From the NCBI GenBank assembly GCA_002973635.1, contig CP027224.1, positions 2,304,501 to 2,368,500 on the forward strand: a stretch of 64,000 nucleotides of DNA. Direction: 5' to 3'. Origin of the DNA: Lysinibacillus sp. B2A1. Lineage in GTDB: Bacteria > Bacillota > Bacilli > Bacillales_A > Planococcaceae. The position numbers were made by a program, and so were the translations under genes. A model generated the notes under the pieces. The model was given only the letters and a program-made list of their open reading frames with translations. It ran no database searches and was not told the DNA's origin. Positions 43,507 through 52,159 of this stretch are shown one piece after another. The stretch's first letter is position 1, and every line of letters begins with the position of its first letter.

Positions 43507-44168
43507 CTAGCGTAACTACTACATGTCGAGATCTTGCTGAACTATTACCTGCAGCACAAACAGCATGCCGACTTTTGTTTCAGGAGTGTTTTAAAGCAGG
43601 CATTAAGAACATATTCATCACCGAAACATATCGCTCACAGGAACGCCAAAACTACTTATACGCTCAGGGTCGTACTAGACCAGGGCAAATTGTTACGTGG
43701 ACTTTGGAAAGCAATCATAAATCACACCTAGCTTGGGATATTGCTGTTGGTCCTCCACAATCTTTATATGATGTAGTTACACTTACTCGAGTAGGGGCTA
43801 TTGCGAAAAAGTTAGGCATTACATGGGGAGGCACATGGATAGGTAATATTGATCGGCCGCATTTTGAGGTTAAAGCAAGTTGGAAGATGCCTGCAGGTTA
43901 TAAGTTAGAGGGCAAATTGAACGTGCCTACTAATAGTAAAGGACAAGTACAACTAATCGTAGAGGATAAAAAGGAGGAAATCAAAATGACTCAAACATGG
44001 AACCCTGGTTCACCAGCTATGAAAACTGAAACGGAAAACTTTATTGCGCAGGCGGTTAAAGATGGTATTATTCAGGAATCACACTTGAAGGATTTACAGA
44101 ATGGTACAATGACCACTGATCGTTTGATTGGGTTGTATATTACAATTCAGCAAAGACGCAGTAAATAA
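43503..44168 (+). CDS. Endolysin, M15 L-Ala-D-Glu peptidase
   Basis: This 221-residue peptidase has a VanY/CwlK-like M15 domain (residues 1-135) with zinc ligands His72 and Asp79 (SNHKSHLAWD) and His120 (RPHFEV). It cuts the peptide stem of peptidoglycan. A C-terminal region (165-221) with SPAMKTETENFIAQAVKDGI may act in wall binding. It overlaps the holin gene by four bases. Confidence 0.9.
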   Translation: MTSVTTTCRDLAELLPAAQTACRLLFQECFKAGIKNIFITETYRSQERQNYLYAQGRTRPGQIVTWTLESNHKSHLAWDIAVGPPQSLYDVVTLTRVGAIAKKLGITWGGTWIGNIDRPHFEVKASWKMPAGYKLEGKLNVPTNSKGQVQLIVEDKKEEIKMTQTWNPGSPAMKTETENFIAQAVKDGIIQESHLKDLQNGTMTTDRLIGLYITIQQRRSK

Positions 44169-44177
44169 ATGAAGTGA

Positions 44178-44213
44178 GACCAAGATAGCTTAATGACTGT
44201 CTTGGTCATTTTC
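44178..44213. terminator. Terminator after lysis genes
   Basis: GACCAAGATAG pairs with CTGTCTTGGTC (11 bp with one wobble) and is followed by ATTTTC. It lies between convergent genes. Confidence 0.75.
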
Positions 44214-44223
44214 AAATTTAAGA

Positions 44224-44544
44224 TTAAAAATTTATATAACTATCTTCATCTCTGTTTGGGTCATAATATAGAAAGTCTTTTATTCCATGTTTTTCCTGTA
44301 AGTATTCTTTTACTATTTCTATATCTTTACCGAAAGTAGGGTATGGGGAGCTTCCGAATCTTATTAAATAAGGTGCTTCTTCAGATATAGAAGCGTATAG
44401 TATTTCTTTATCATCGTAGTGGAAATCGACATTCCACCCTCTATAACAAATTAAAAAAGTTCCATCGTCTCTTAGTCCACATTTATCTTCATAAGGAACG
44501 ATATTAACATTACATACTTTATTATTTATTAAAAATGAATCCAT
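44224..44544 (-). CDS. Hypothetical protein, lysogen-expressed candidate
   Basis: This 106-residue protein has an aromatic beta-rich sequence (TFLICYRGWNVDFHYDDKEI) and a C-terminal helix. ATG 44544 follows AAGGAGTAAGGTAAC. It is encoded against the late operon and next to a minus-strand regulator, as expected for a gene active in the lysogen. No family is recognised; it could be an immunity or exclusion protein. Confidence 0.6.
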   Translation of the reverse strand: MDSFLINNKVCNVNIVPYEDKCGLRDDGTFLICYRGWNVDFHYDDKEILYASISEEAPYLIRFGSSPYPTFGKDIEIVKEYLQEKHGIKDFLYYDPNRDEDSYINF

Positions 44545-44631
44545 GTTACCTTACTCCTTAATATAATTATGTACAGTATCATTTTAATGGAAACGAGAGT
44601 GGAAAGTACATATAAAAAACAGACAACTTTG

Positions 44632-44853
44632 TTAGTTATCTGTTTCCTCATCTATACGCTGTAACAAGTCACCTAAATTCTTTACATCCAGAGCAACCAT
44701 AATTTTCTCAAGTGCATCCTTTGGATACATCTTCATTTTATTGTTAGCAATTTCACTAATCAAACGTGTTGTAAGTCCTGTTTGTTCAGCTAAATCCTTC
44801 TGACTCATATCTCTTTCAGCGAGTAACACTTTTAACCTCGATTTTAAATACAT
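44632..44853 (-). CDS. XRE-family regulator
   Basis: This 73-residue protein is a single Cro/CI-type helix-turn-helix (MSQKDLAEQTGLTTRLISEI at residues 16-35). It is divergent from the gene at 45029, with four tandem TTAC-N7-GTAA sites between them that it probably binds. ATG 44853 follows GTAGGTGTGTAG. Confidence 0.85.
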   Translation of the reverse strand: MYLKSRLKVLLAERDMSQKDLAEQTGLTTRLISEIANNKMKMYPKDALEKIMVALDVKNLGDLLQRIDEETDN

Positions 44854-44910
44854 CTACACACCTACTTTCATTCCGATTATCTTAATTAAATTATAGTTTA
44901 TGAAATAAAA

Positions 44911-44982
44911 TTACGCAATTAGTAATTGACATTACGAATAAAGTAATTTACTATTTGAGTAACAAAGTTATTAATAGAGTAA
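44911..44982. promoter_or_regulatory. Four tandem TTAC-N7-GTAA operators
   Basis: Sites at 44911-44925, 44932-44946, 44948-44962 and 44968-44982 (the last TTAT) all have 7-base spacers, with centres 21, 16 and 20 bases apart. They lie between the XRE gene and the divergent gene at 45029. Confidence 0.7.
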
Positions 44983-45028
44983 TTTAATTATCTTATTAAT
45001 AATAAAAATAACGAAAGGCGGAATTGGA

Positions 45029-45322
45029 ATGAAAAATTTAGCTGGATTAGAAGTTAGTAATTTAATTTTTGAAACTATAGAGAAACGTGTTGAAGTTTCT
45101 AAAACGGAGCCTTATGTATTCATTATTCATGGAGTGAATGCAGTCGGAGGTAAATTGAAAAGTGCATATTCAGCTTTGAAAAAAATAGAAAAATGGGCGG
45201 TATCCAAGGGAGCAGAAGTAAATTTGATTAAGGAAATAGACTACTCGTTGAAAGTAGAAATTACAGATCCAGTAGCTGCAAGAATTGAATCTCACTATCG
45301 TGTTTCAGATTTAAAAATTTAA
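45029..45322 (+). CDS. Hypothetical protein under the second switch
   Basis: This 97-residue protein (EPYVFIIHGVNAVGGKLKSA, K-K-I-E-K-W-A) has a mixed alpha/beta pattern and no clear motif. It starts right after the operator array and should be the target of the XRE regulator. A hairpin (GAGCATTC with GAGTGCTC) follows it. Function is unknown. Confidence 0.65.
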   Translation: MKNLAGLEVSNLIFETIEKRVEVSKTEPYVFIIHGVNAVGGKLKSAYSALKKIEKWAVSKGAEVNLIKEIDYSLKVEITDPVAARIESHYRVSDLKI

Positions 45323-45388
45323 AAGCTGAACAGGGAGCATTCATTGAGTGCTCTCGATTGAGTTTTTAAATAAAGCGAGGTGAACGAA

Positions 45389-45565
45389 TTGAGATCACTT
45401 GAACAACGCCAAAAGTATATTCAAATGAAGATGAAACAACATGAATCAATTACAGATGTCCACAAGTATCAACGAAGATTAAAACGCCTTATGAGATATC
45501 ATAGGCTGTTGACGAATTTAGAAGTAAAACAGGCACGAGAAAATTTACGTAAGGCACTTAAATAA
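45389..45565 (+). CDS. Small basic protein
   Basis: This 58-residue Lys/Arg/Gln-rich helical protein (HKYQRRLKRLMRYHRLLTNL) starts at TTG 45389 after GCGAGGTGAACGAA. The GTG nine bases earlier lies inside that site. It may bind nucleic acid. Family unknown. Confidence 0.5.
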   Translation: MRSLEQRQKYIQMKMKQHESITDVHKYQRRLKRLMRYHRLLTNLEVKQARENLRKALK

Positions 45566-45629
45566 ACACGAACAATATTCATTCTAAGGATCCGTAAAAG
45601 TTCGTGATTAGGAAAGAGAGGTGAAAACG

Positions 45630-46475
45630 ATGGCATTTGAATACTTAGCACAATACAAAACATTTGAATCAATAGCTGATATGGATAAGAGTGTGGAGGA
45701 CCACATAGCGACACATTATTATGATTTAACAGAATCAGAACGTGCCATCGTTTTCAAGCTTGCATCACATTCTTTGGAGTATCCGGGGGCATGTCACTTA
45801 AAAGCTGCTACTATTGCTGCAGCATTGGAAATCAGTACAAAGACGGTTTATCGTAGCGTTAAAAAGTTAGAGGAATTAGGCATCATCGAAAAGGTACCAG
45901 GTAAAAAATTAAACGGCATTAAAGGGGCTAGTATCTATTGCATTTTACCTTATGTCTCATCGAGAGTGTCCCAACGAGATACAGCCGATAACGCTAGTAA
46001 TGACGCGGTTTGCCGTCCACAATTTCAAAATCAACCATCTAGTTCTTTTTATCTTTTACAAACAAGCAATTTACAGGAAGTATATGAATCAGCACACGCT
46101 GAAAAAGAAGCTCACAAGGAATACATGAATGAGTACCAAGTGATGCTGTATGATTTCATGAATAGTTTACCATTGGCTGATAACTTGAAAGATGAATTGC
46201 ACAAGGTTGTATTAGCTTCACAGGTTCAAAGTGCACCTGACTTCATTAAAGCTAAGAACGTACTATTCAAAATTGCTATGGATATTAAAGAAGGTGTACT
46301 AACAGTTACTAGTACATTAAGAGCCGTATTTGTGGGGGCGTATAGTAAAGCTGTGGAGCGTTCTAATATGAAGTCGAATAAATCATCTTATATAGAAGAA
46401 ACTCCTTATAAAGAACGTCCAGTGCCTTTCTATAATTGGTTAGAGGAAAGGGGTATTGTTTTTAAACAATATTAA
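45630..46475 (+). CDS. HTH (HTH_36-like) phage protein, C-terminus replaced
   Basis: This 281-residue protein has a winged helix at residues 55-95 (LKAATIAAALEISTKTVYRS) and a helical C-terminal half, like plasmid/phage DnaD- or Rep-type regulators often found near the attR end. ATG 45630 follows AGAGAGGTGAAAACG. The last residues differ from a decayed paralogue at 54661-54896, which ends LPQSIVHDEPSLGKWLEW. A matching end lies at 47181-47252, beyond an inserted gene. Confidence 0.75.
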   Translation: MAFEYLAQYKTFESIADMDKSVEDHIATHYYDLTESERAIVFKLASHSLEYPGACHLKAATIAAALEISTKTVYRSVKKLEELGIIEKVPGKKLNGIKGASIYCILPYVSSRVSQRDTADNASNDAVCRPQFQNQPSSSFYLLQTSNLQEVYESAHAEKEAHKEYMNEYQVMLYDFMNSLPLADNLKDELHKVVLASQVQSAPDFIKAKNVLFKIAMDIKEGVLTVTSTLRAVFVGAYSKAVERSNMKSNKSSYIEETPYKERPVPFYNWLEERGIVFKQY

Positions 46476-47067
46476 TTCCTGCATTTGCATCGCCAATAAT
46501 AAGGTCAACATCAACATTACCAGTTGTCGATGAAATATAAAATACCATTATTAAACGATCACCCACATTTACCTGTACTGGTGGAGTATTAGCTGAGGCA
46601 AAAGTTATTTGTCCAGTTGGATCAGGACCTGTTATAGGTGGAGCTAAATCAATGCTGGCACTTGTGCCAGTAAAAATATTACTACCTTTAGGTGCAAGGA
46701 AAATTTGAGCTCGAATTGTCACAGACCCATCAAAGATAACCCCGGCTATTGTCGTAAATGTTGCTGAAATTGCTGTAATTTTACCAGCACGTGAAACTAC
46801 GAAGGCTTCAGTTAAAAAGTTAGTTAAATCAATTGAATTATTTACAATAGGTACAAAGTTACTAGCAGTACCAAATCCTAGCAAGCTTCCATCTATGTCT
46901 CCAAAAATATCCTCAAATACAGATAACGAGATTCCAGAGGAAAATGGAATTATTGAGCCTTCAGCAGGAATGGAAACGTTTATACATTTGGCATCATTAG
47001 CTGTAAATGTCCCGAACTTATCGCATTTAAATATTGATGGTTCATTATTACACCTACGATTATTCAT
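46462..47067 (-). CDS. BclB C-terminal-domain protein (spore-surface-like)
   Basis: This 201-residue protein carries a Cys-containing N-terminus (residues 1-40), then a beta-rich jelly-roll domain with P-F-S-S-G-I-S, LTEAFVVSRAGKITAISATF, T-I-R-A-Q-I-F-L-A and a terminal D-A-N-A-G-I-N-I. This matches the BclB C-terminal domain of Bacillus exosporium glycoproteins; the collagen-like repeat region of true BclB is absent. ATG 47067 follows AAAGGAGATGACC. Its position in a prophage suggests conversion of the spore surface. Confidence 0.75.
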   Translation of the reverse strand: MNNRRCNNEPSIFKCDKFGTFTANDAKCINVSIPAEGSIIPFSSGISLSVFEDIFGDIDGSLLGFGTASNFVPIVNNSIDLTNFLTEAFVVSRAGKITAISATFTTIAGVIFDGSVTIRAQIFLAPKGSNIFTGTSASIDLAPPITGPDPTGQITFASANTPPVQVNVGDRLIMVFYISSTTGNVDVDLIIGDANAGINIV

Positions 47068-47180
47068 ATAATGGTCATCTCCTTTTTGTCTTTATTCTAT
47101 GTAGTAAAGAGTAGTGGAACAAAGGCTATAAACCACATTTACTGAAAACTTAATCAAAGTAATCGAAATAACAACTGGCT

Positions 47181-47255
47181 GAATAAGCGTGATAGCCTTC
47201 CACATTCAATAGTGCATGGTGAACTATCGTTAGAAAATAGGCTGGAATGGTAAAT
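47181..47255 (+). pseudogene. Displaced 3' end of the HTH gene
   Basis: The bases CTGGCTGAATAAGCGTGATA onward to TAA at about 47250 match the end of the decayed copy near 54824-54896. They encode K-R-D-S-L-P-H-S-I-V-H-G-E, then N-R-L-E-W and stop, which is the ending missing from the gene at 45630. The BclB-C-like gene lies between the two parts. Confidence 0.6.
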
Positions 47256-47388
47256 GGGTGAAATAATGTTATGAAAAAACACTCTACTTTTGTTGGATTT
47301 TTAACATTCGTTGGTAGAATATTAGATTACTAGTATATAATACTGAGAGATTATGTTTTTTAAAATAAAACTGTGTAGGGAGAGAATA

Positions 47389-48126
47389 ATGAAAAAAATA
47401 TTTATTGTGTTACTAGCAGCATTTGTATTTGCGGCAGTAAATCCAACAAAATCAGAAGCGAAAGTGATGTATGATGGAGCAGAGGTTGTAAAAGGGCAAA
47501 CAGGAAAAATGACCTTTAAAAAAGACATCAAGGTATACAAGAAAAATTCAGATGGTACGTTTGATTCTTTAATGGTTAAGCGAAATAATTTTTTTAAAAC
47601 GTATGAAATTGAGAAATATGATGGCAAAACATTCTATCAAATGGGGCAATATCGGGTACAAGCAACGGATTTGGTAGTTTTTAAAGAAGTACCAATAGAA
47701 ATTCGTTCATCTTTCTATAACGATCCAATTTACATTAATATTAATCGTGATAATGGTATGGGTTCGTATGGATATTATTTTCTTAGATATCAACTCACTT
47801 TCCTAGATAATGGTCACGTTGACCATTGTTTTAGTGATGGAGATGAGGGTACAGATTGTGATAGGTATCTTAGTACAGATTTTAAAATAACTGAGAGGAT
47901 AGAAAGAAAATACGGAACGCGTTACGAGATAACAAAAAATGCAGAAGGTAAAGGTGTTCCATTAAAAGAATCGAAAACTGAAAAAATTATGGAAAAGGGA
48001 AGCATTGTTTTTGTAAAAGGTCTTGAAATTAATGGTTATATATATGTAACCGATGACTTAGAAGGAAATGACGCTCTAAATATTTGGCTTCCAGTGAATG
48101 TATTAAAGTCAGTTGGAGATAAGTGA
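47389..48126 (+). CDS. Secreted protein of unknown function
   Basis: This 245-residue protein begins with a classical signal peptide (MKKIFIVLLAAFVFAAVNP, cut near S-E-A-K). The body is beta-rich with K-V-Y-K-K-N-S-D-G and two Cys at C153-region positions (H-C-F...D-C-D). ATG 47389 has AGGGAGAGAATA upstream; 12 earlier in-frame codons are unlikely. It lies just inside attR, the usual site of lysogenic conversion cargo, and may act in the wall or outside the cell. Confidence 0.7.
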   Translation: MKKIFIVLLAAFVFAAVNPTKSEAKVMYDGAEVVKGQTGKMTFKKDIKVYKKNSDGTFDSLMVKRNNFFKTYEIEKYDGKTFYQMGQYRVQATDLVVFKEVPIEIRSSFYNDPIYININRDNGMGSYGYYFLRYQLTFLDNGHVDHCFSDGDEGTDCDRYLSTDFKITERIERKYGTRYEITKNAEGKGVPLKESKTEKIMEKGSIVFVKGLEINGYIYVTDDLEGNDALNIWLPVNVLKSVGDK

Positions 48127-48145
48127 TAGATTAGAAATTATATAT

Positions 48146-48180
48146 AGCTCTCTTATTTATTTGATAAGGGGGCTATTTTT
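48146..48180 (+). terminator. Rho-independent terminator
   Basis: AGCTCTCTTAT pairs with ATAAGGGGGCT and is followed by ATTTTTAT. It ends the secreted protein gene. Confidence 0.7.
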
Positions 48181-48272
48181 ATGGTTTGTTGACATGCGAA
48201 TAGGATGTTTATCGATGTCTTGTGCTTATCTGATTAAAATAGACCACTCCGTGATGGGTGGTCTTAAAAGTA

Positions 48273-48293
48273 AGGTAAACAAAAGGTAAACAT
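48273..48293. repeat. Integrase arm-type repeat, right end
   Basis: This stretch matches 3067-3087 in 20 of 21 positions (starts AGGTAAACAAAA, ends GTAAACAT). It lies 41 bases inside attR. Confidence 0.6.
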
Positions 48294-48333
48294 TATAGCT
48301 GTTAACCATTGATATATCAGCATTGTGGTATGT

Positions 48334-48345
48334 CCTCCTGGGACG
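48334..48345 (+). other. attR core (12 bp)
   Basis: CCTCCTGGGACG repeats the tRNA 3' end at 2920-2931. It marks the right end of the prophage. Confidence 0.88.
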
Positions 48346-48352
48346 CTAACTT

Positions 48353-48391
48353 AAGCCTTACAGCCACAACGTTTGTAAGGCTTTTTATTTT
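48353..48391. terminator. Terminator just outside attR
   Basis: AAGCCTTAC pairs perfectly with GTAAGGCTT and is followed by TTTTATTTTT. It was probably the original terminator downstream of the tRNA or of an older element. Confidence 0.7.
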
Positions 48392-48460
48392 TATGCATAA
48401 CTACGAATAGCTGAAAAATCTGCCCAAAGTTTGTCCAAATCAATCTTTTTTGATAAAAAG

Positions 48461-49040
48461 CTAATTGAAGTGATTACTAGCTCTTTGATCAGTTTCTTCT
48501 AATAAATGACCATAAGTATTCATTGTTGTCGTAATATTTGAACGACCCAATCTTGACTGAATAACTTTCGGGTGTTCTCCAGCATGTATTAATAAAGTTG
48601 CTGATGTGTGACGTAGATCATGGAAACGAATTCTAGGTAAATCCGGATTTCTTTTCATAAAACGGTCCCACCATTGACTAATTGAATCTGGGCGATATGG
48701 TTTGCCGAATTCATTCGAGAAAAGAAAAAAGCGTTCGTTCCATTTTCCTTCATCGCCAGCCTCTTCTAGTTGATATTTTTTAACTGCAGCGAGTGTCACT
48801 AAATCATTCATTATATTAGCTGGAATAGTTACCACACGTTTTCTTTTCCCTTTTGTCTCTTTAACAATAATTCCATCACAGTTAAAATAACTAAAGCTTG
48901 TTCTATTAAAAGAGTATTTTTTCAGTGTTCAAGTGTTTTTCTTCTATAGCTACTAATTCACCTTGGCACGCGGCACTCACTACAGCAAGTTCGACCAATA
49001 ATCTTTTTTCGGCAGTTTCGCGATAATCCATATCGACGTA
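48461..49040 (-). pseudogene. Remnant of a second tyrosine integrase
   Basis: Reading leftward, residues like KRLLVELAVVSAACQGELVA (about 49015-48955) come first. A frameshift in a T-rich tract near 48914 follows, then G-I-I-V-K-E-T-K-G-K and the catalytic end with FHDLRHTSATLLIHAGEHPK, RLGRSNITTTMNTYGHLL. His, Arg, His and Tyr of the active site survive. The N-terminus is lost at a junction with the IS3 fragment near 49030. It is a different integrase from that at 3103 and lies against the same attachment site. Confidence 0.8.
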
Positions 49041-49643
49041 TTGCCAAAGCAACAAAGGAACATCGAACATTATCGAACCTGCTAAACCGCCAATTTAAGC
49101 AAAGAGTAGCTGGAAAAGTATTATTAACAGACATCACCTATTTGAGTTACGGAAAAGGTAAACGCGCCTACTTGTCTACAATTAAAGATGGGAAACCAAT
49201 GAAATTTTGGCTTATGAAGTATCTGATAAAATAACGTTAGATATTGCCCTGAATACTTTAAAGAAATTAAAGAAGAATGGAATAAAACTAAATGAGGGTG
49301 CCTTCATCCACTCAGACCAAGGCTTCCACTACACCAATCCCCAATTCCAAAAGCTTGTGAAGAAAATGGGAATAAGTCAGTCAATGTCCTGTCGTGGGAA
49401 CTGTTGGGATAACGCTCCTCAAGAATCATTCTTTGGGCATTTTAAAGATGAAACAGATTTAAGATCATGTGAAACACTAGAAGATGTAAAAGGGGAAATT
49501 AAAAGTTATATGACTTATTACAATCACTATCGAGGTCAGTGGAACCTAAAGAAGATGACGCCTGCGCAATACAGACATCATCTTCTTCAAGTTACCTAGA
49601 GTCTTTTTTAAAATGTCCTTTACAAAGGGTACACTTTAGTTTG
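49030..49643 (+). mobile_element. IS3-family (IS150-like) transposase fragment
   Basis: The rve/DDE part of OrfB is readable: NPYRRIAKATKEHRT from about 49026, LLTDITYLSYGKGKRAYL (first D), then a frameshift near 49195. IHSDQGFHYTNPQF follows (second D), then NCWDNAPQESFFGHFKDE (E). It stops at 49597-49599, and the right end (TCCTTTACAAAGGGTACACT) follows. OrfA and the first part of OrfB are missing, so it cannot move by itself. Confidence 0.82.
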
Positions 49644-49663
49644 GGATTATCTATTGCAGTTTG

Positions 49664-50386
49664 TTATTTCCCTTCGAAATACTGGACTAAAGAATTTTTA
49701 AATGCGTCAAGTTTTTTCAATAATAAACTGTATGCTTCACGCTCTTTGATTGCTTCTTCAATATCCTTGCTATTTTTTTCGCGATATTTATTAAAAGCGT
49801 CCATATCGAGTATTTCAGCATTATCAGAATTTAACGTACCGTCTTTTAACTTTTCCTCGTATAACTTCATCATTCGAGAAATGCCCTCATCAGAAATATG
49901 AACCTCCCCACTTGTTATGCCTAAACCCCTGATAAGAAACATTGCCATATCAGCTCTTGCATTCTTTTCCTTAAAATAATTTTGGGCCTCTTCATTTACG
50001 GCTTTAGCACGAAATTCATCAACCAAATCTAAAACACTGTTCTGAAAAATCTGGTTGGTGTTTTTATCGTCTGCCTGTCCGTCAAATATGCCTTTTTCTT
50101 TATATTGTTCAATTTTTGTCAAAAACTCGCCTAATAATTCGTTATCAGAATTGCTATCGGAATTATTTTTTAAGCTTAACTTTAATCGAGCTAGGTCATT
50201 CGAAAAATTTTTTAATGTATCGTTAGACACGTTCGGACTAAAAGGTGAACGGCTAAAAATAACTGCGGCGCTATTTTTCCCGCTTGCATTTGTGCTAATA
50301 GAGCCTTTATTGCCTTTGTTAAACATGCCGATATTGCATTTTTGCAACCCGCTATCAACCGATGAACCATTCAAACTCACTTTCAT
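49664..50386 (-). CDS. Protein of unknown function in the hotspot
   Basis: This 240-residue protein begins MKVSLNGSSVDSGLQKCNIG with a Gly/Asn/Ser-rich N-terminus, followed by a long helical part (LARLKLSLKNNSDSNSDNEL onward). ATG 50386 follows AGGGGCGATATT. It has no signal peptide or enzyme motif. Similar-looking stand-alone proteins occur in Bacillales, but I cannot name a family. It lies between IS sequences and appears intact. Confidence 0.6.
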   Translation of the reverse strand: MKVSLNGSSVDSGLQKCNIGMFNKGNKGSISTNASGKNSAAVIFSRSPFSPNVSNDTLKNFSNDLARLKLSLKNNSDSNSDNELLGEFLTKIEQYKEKGIFDGQADDKNTNQIFQNSVLDLVDEFRAKAVNEEAQNYFKEKNARADMAMFLIRGLGITSGEVHISDEGISRMMKLYEEKLKDGTLNSDNAEILDMDAFNKYREKNSKDIEEAIKEREAYSLLLKKLDAFKNSLVQYFEGK

Positions 50387-50881
50387 AATATCGCCCCTTC
50401 ATTTCCTGTAAATAGCTTTTACGCTCTTAATATACATCGGTTAAAATCCAAAATAATTTATACTTGGTATTTGTTTTAAAGATAGGTCATTTTTGCCTTT
50501 TATTGTGTGTAGGTTTCAAAATTTTATAATCAATTAAGAAGCTCTAGTAAAAATGGTAAATAACGAAAAAGATGTAATTCGTTTGCGGTTACATCTTTTG
50601 ATAACATCATTGATTTATAAAAGGATTTATTAATAATACAACTTCATACAAAATAGAAGAATTGAAAGAATGAATTTTTACCAAAGATAAAACCGTGTGA
50701 GCTAGCATCGATTTCCGATAACAGGTTTAGCCTGCAAAATGCTGGAAGATAATAGAATATTTATCAAAGGAGCATTCCTGTTAGAAGGATTTTCAAGGGC
50801 TTGAAAAAGAAAAAGCCCTCTTGTATGATGCATGAGTGTCAACGGGAAATTGACTCATCATCACATAGGAGGACTCCAATT
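50387..50881. other. Gene-free stretch: terminator and IS110 left flank
   Basis: No gene is seen here. A perfect 11-bp terminator hairpin is at 50566-50600 (AAAAGATGTAA with TTACATCTTTT). From about 50690 the sequence changes character (CCGTGTGAGCTAGCATCGAT), which probably marks the left non-coding end of the IS110-family element. A hairpin AGGGCTT/AAGCCCT lies at 50798-50822. Confidence 0.5.
50566..50600. terminator. Bidirectional terminator
   Basis: A perfect 11-bp stem, AAAAGATGTAA with TTACATCTTTT, is separated by 11 bases, with A and T tracts on either side. Confidence 0.75.
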
Positions 50882-52159
50882 ATGAATTCTAATACGAACC
50901 AAAAGATTAATCAAGTCTCTGAAAAAACACTCGTCATCGGTATCGACATTGCCAAGCGTACACATTATGCATGCGCGGTTGATGAAAGAGGACGCGTGCT
51001 CCAAAAATCGTTCCCTTTCTCGCAAACAAGAGAAGGTTTCGATGCTTTTTATGAAAGATTACTGGCTTTACGTGCTACGCATGAAAAAAGTGATGTGTTA
51101 GTTGGTTTTGAACCTACTGGTCATTACTGGATGAATCTCGCTGCTTATCTTCGTGCACATGGGATACCGTTTATCATGGTAAATCCTCATCATGTCAATC
51201 GTTCCAAAGAGTTAGATGACAATCTTCAAACAAAGAACGACCAAAAGGATGCGCTCGTCATTGCACGTTTAATGCGTGATGGACGATTTAGTTACCCACG
51301 TATTCTAGAAGGCGTGGAAGCTGAATTGCGTAATGGCGCAACTTTGCGTGCCAAAATCCAAGAAGATGTAAATGCCCTACAAAATCGAATGATCCGTTGG
51401 TTAGATCGCTTTTTTCCTGAGTTTACACAGGTATTTAAAAACTTCGGGAAAATGGCTTATGCGGCGCTTGAAAAGACACCACTGCCAATGGATATTCAAG
51501 GGAAAACGCCAGAAGAATTACTATTTTTATACCGCCAAGTAGATGGGATGAAAAGTCCACAGCTACCAAAGGCAAAACAATTAGTCGAGGTGGCACAAAG
51601 CTCAATTGGACTGACAGAAGGCTTAGTGATGGCACGAATAGAAATCGCCACACTCCTAGATCAGTACAAATTGATGCAACACCAATTAGACACCCTCACT
51701 GAACAGTTAATCGAACTATCGAAAGAAATGACAGACTATGAATACTTAAGTTCTGTTCCAGGCATCGGCGACGTAACAATTGTCGAGCTGCTTTCCGAAG
51801 TTGGTTCTCTTACACAATATGAGCATCCACGCCAATTAATCAAACTAGCGGGACTCACATTACGTGAAAACTCTTCTGGACAGCATAAAGGACAAAAACG
51901 GATTTCTAAGCGTGGTAGAAGAAAACTTCGAGCTCTTTTATTCCGTGTGATGATCCCGTTAATTCGTCATAATGAAGCCTTTAAGCAATTACATGAATAC
52001 TACACTACACGCACCGTCAATCCCCTTCGTAAGAAGCAATCGATTGTCGTGCTCTGTGGAAAGTTACTGAAGATTTTACATGCCTTGTGCAAGAAGAAGG
52101 TACAGTTTGATAAGCTACAGATGATGAAAGACCTTTATTGTCTCCAAGAGGCGGCCTAA
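50882..52159 (+). CDS. IS110-family DEDD transposase
   Basis: This 425-residue recombinase has an N-terminal RuvC-like DEDD domain, LVIGIDIAKRTHYACAVDER (Asp22), then G-F-E-P-T-G-H-Y and Q-K-D-A-L-V-I-A. The C-terminal Transposase_20 domain has SSVPGIGDVTIVELLSEVGS, with Ser of the serine-like catalytic site expected in LRENSSGQHKGQ. ATG 50882 follows AGGAGGACTCCAATT; the open frame extends upstream to 50801 but without a ribosome site. It appears complete and possibly active. Confidence 0.92.
   Translation: MNSNTNQKINQVSEKTLVIGIDIAKRTHYACAVDERGRVLQKSFPFSQTREGFDAFYERLLALRATHEKSDVLVGFEPTGHYWMNLAAYLRAHGIPFIMVNPHHVNRSKELDDNLQTKNDQKDALVIARLMRDGRFSYPRILEGVEAELRNGATLRAKIQEDVNALQNRMIRWLDRFFPEFTQVFKNFGKMAYAALEKTPLPMDIQGKTPEELLFLYRQVDGMKSPQLPKAKQLVEVAQSSIGLTEGLVMARIEIATLLDQYKLMQHQLDTLTEQLIELSKEMTDYEYLSSVPGIGDVTIVELLSEVGSLTQYEHPRQLIKLAGLTLRENSSGQHKGQKRISKRGRRKLRALLFRVMIPLIRHNEAFKQLHEYYTTRTVNPLRKKQSIVVLCGKLLKILHALCKKKVQFDKLQMMKDLYCLQEAA

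Noticed and set aside
47277..47339. 20-codon frame MKKHSTFVGFLTFVGRILDY
   Set aside because: It has no clear ribosome site, is very short, and lies between a gene remnant and the next promoter region.
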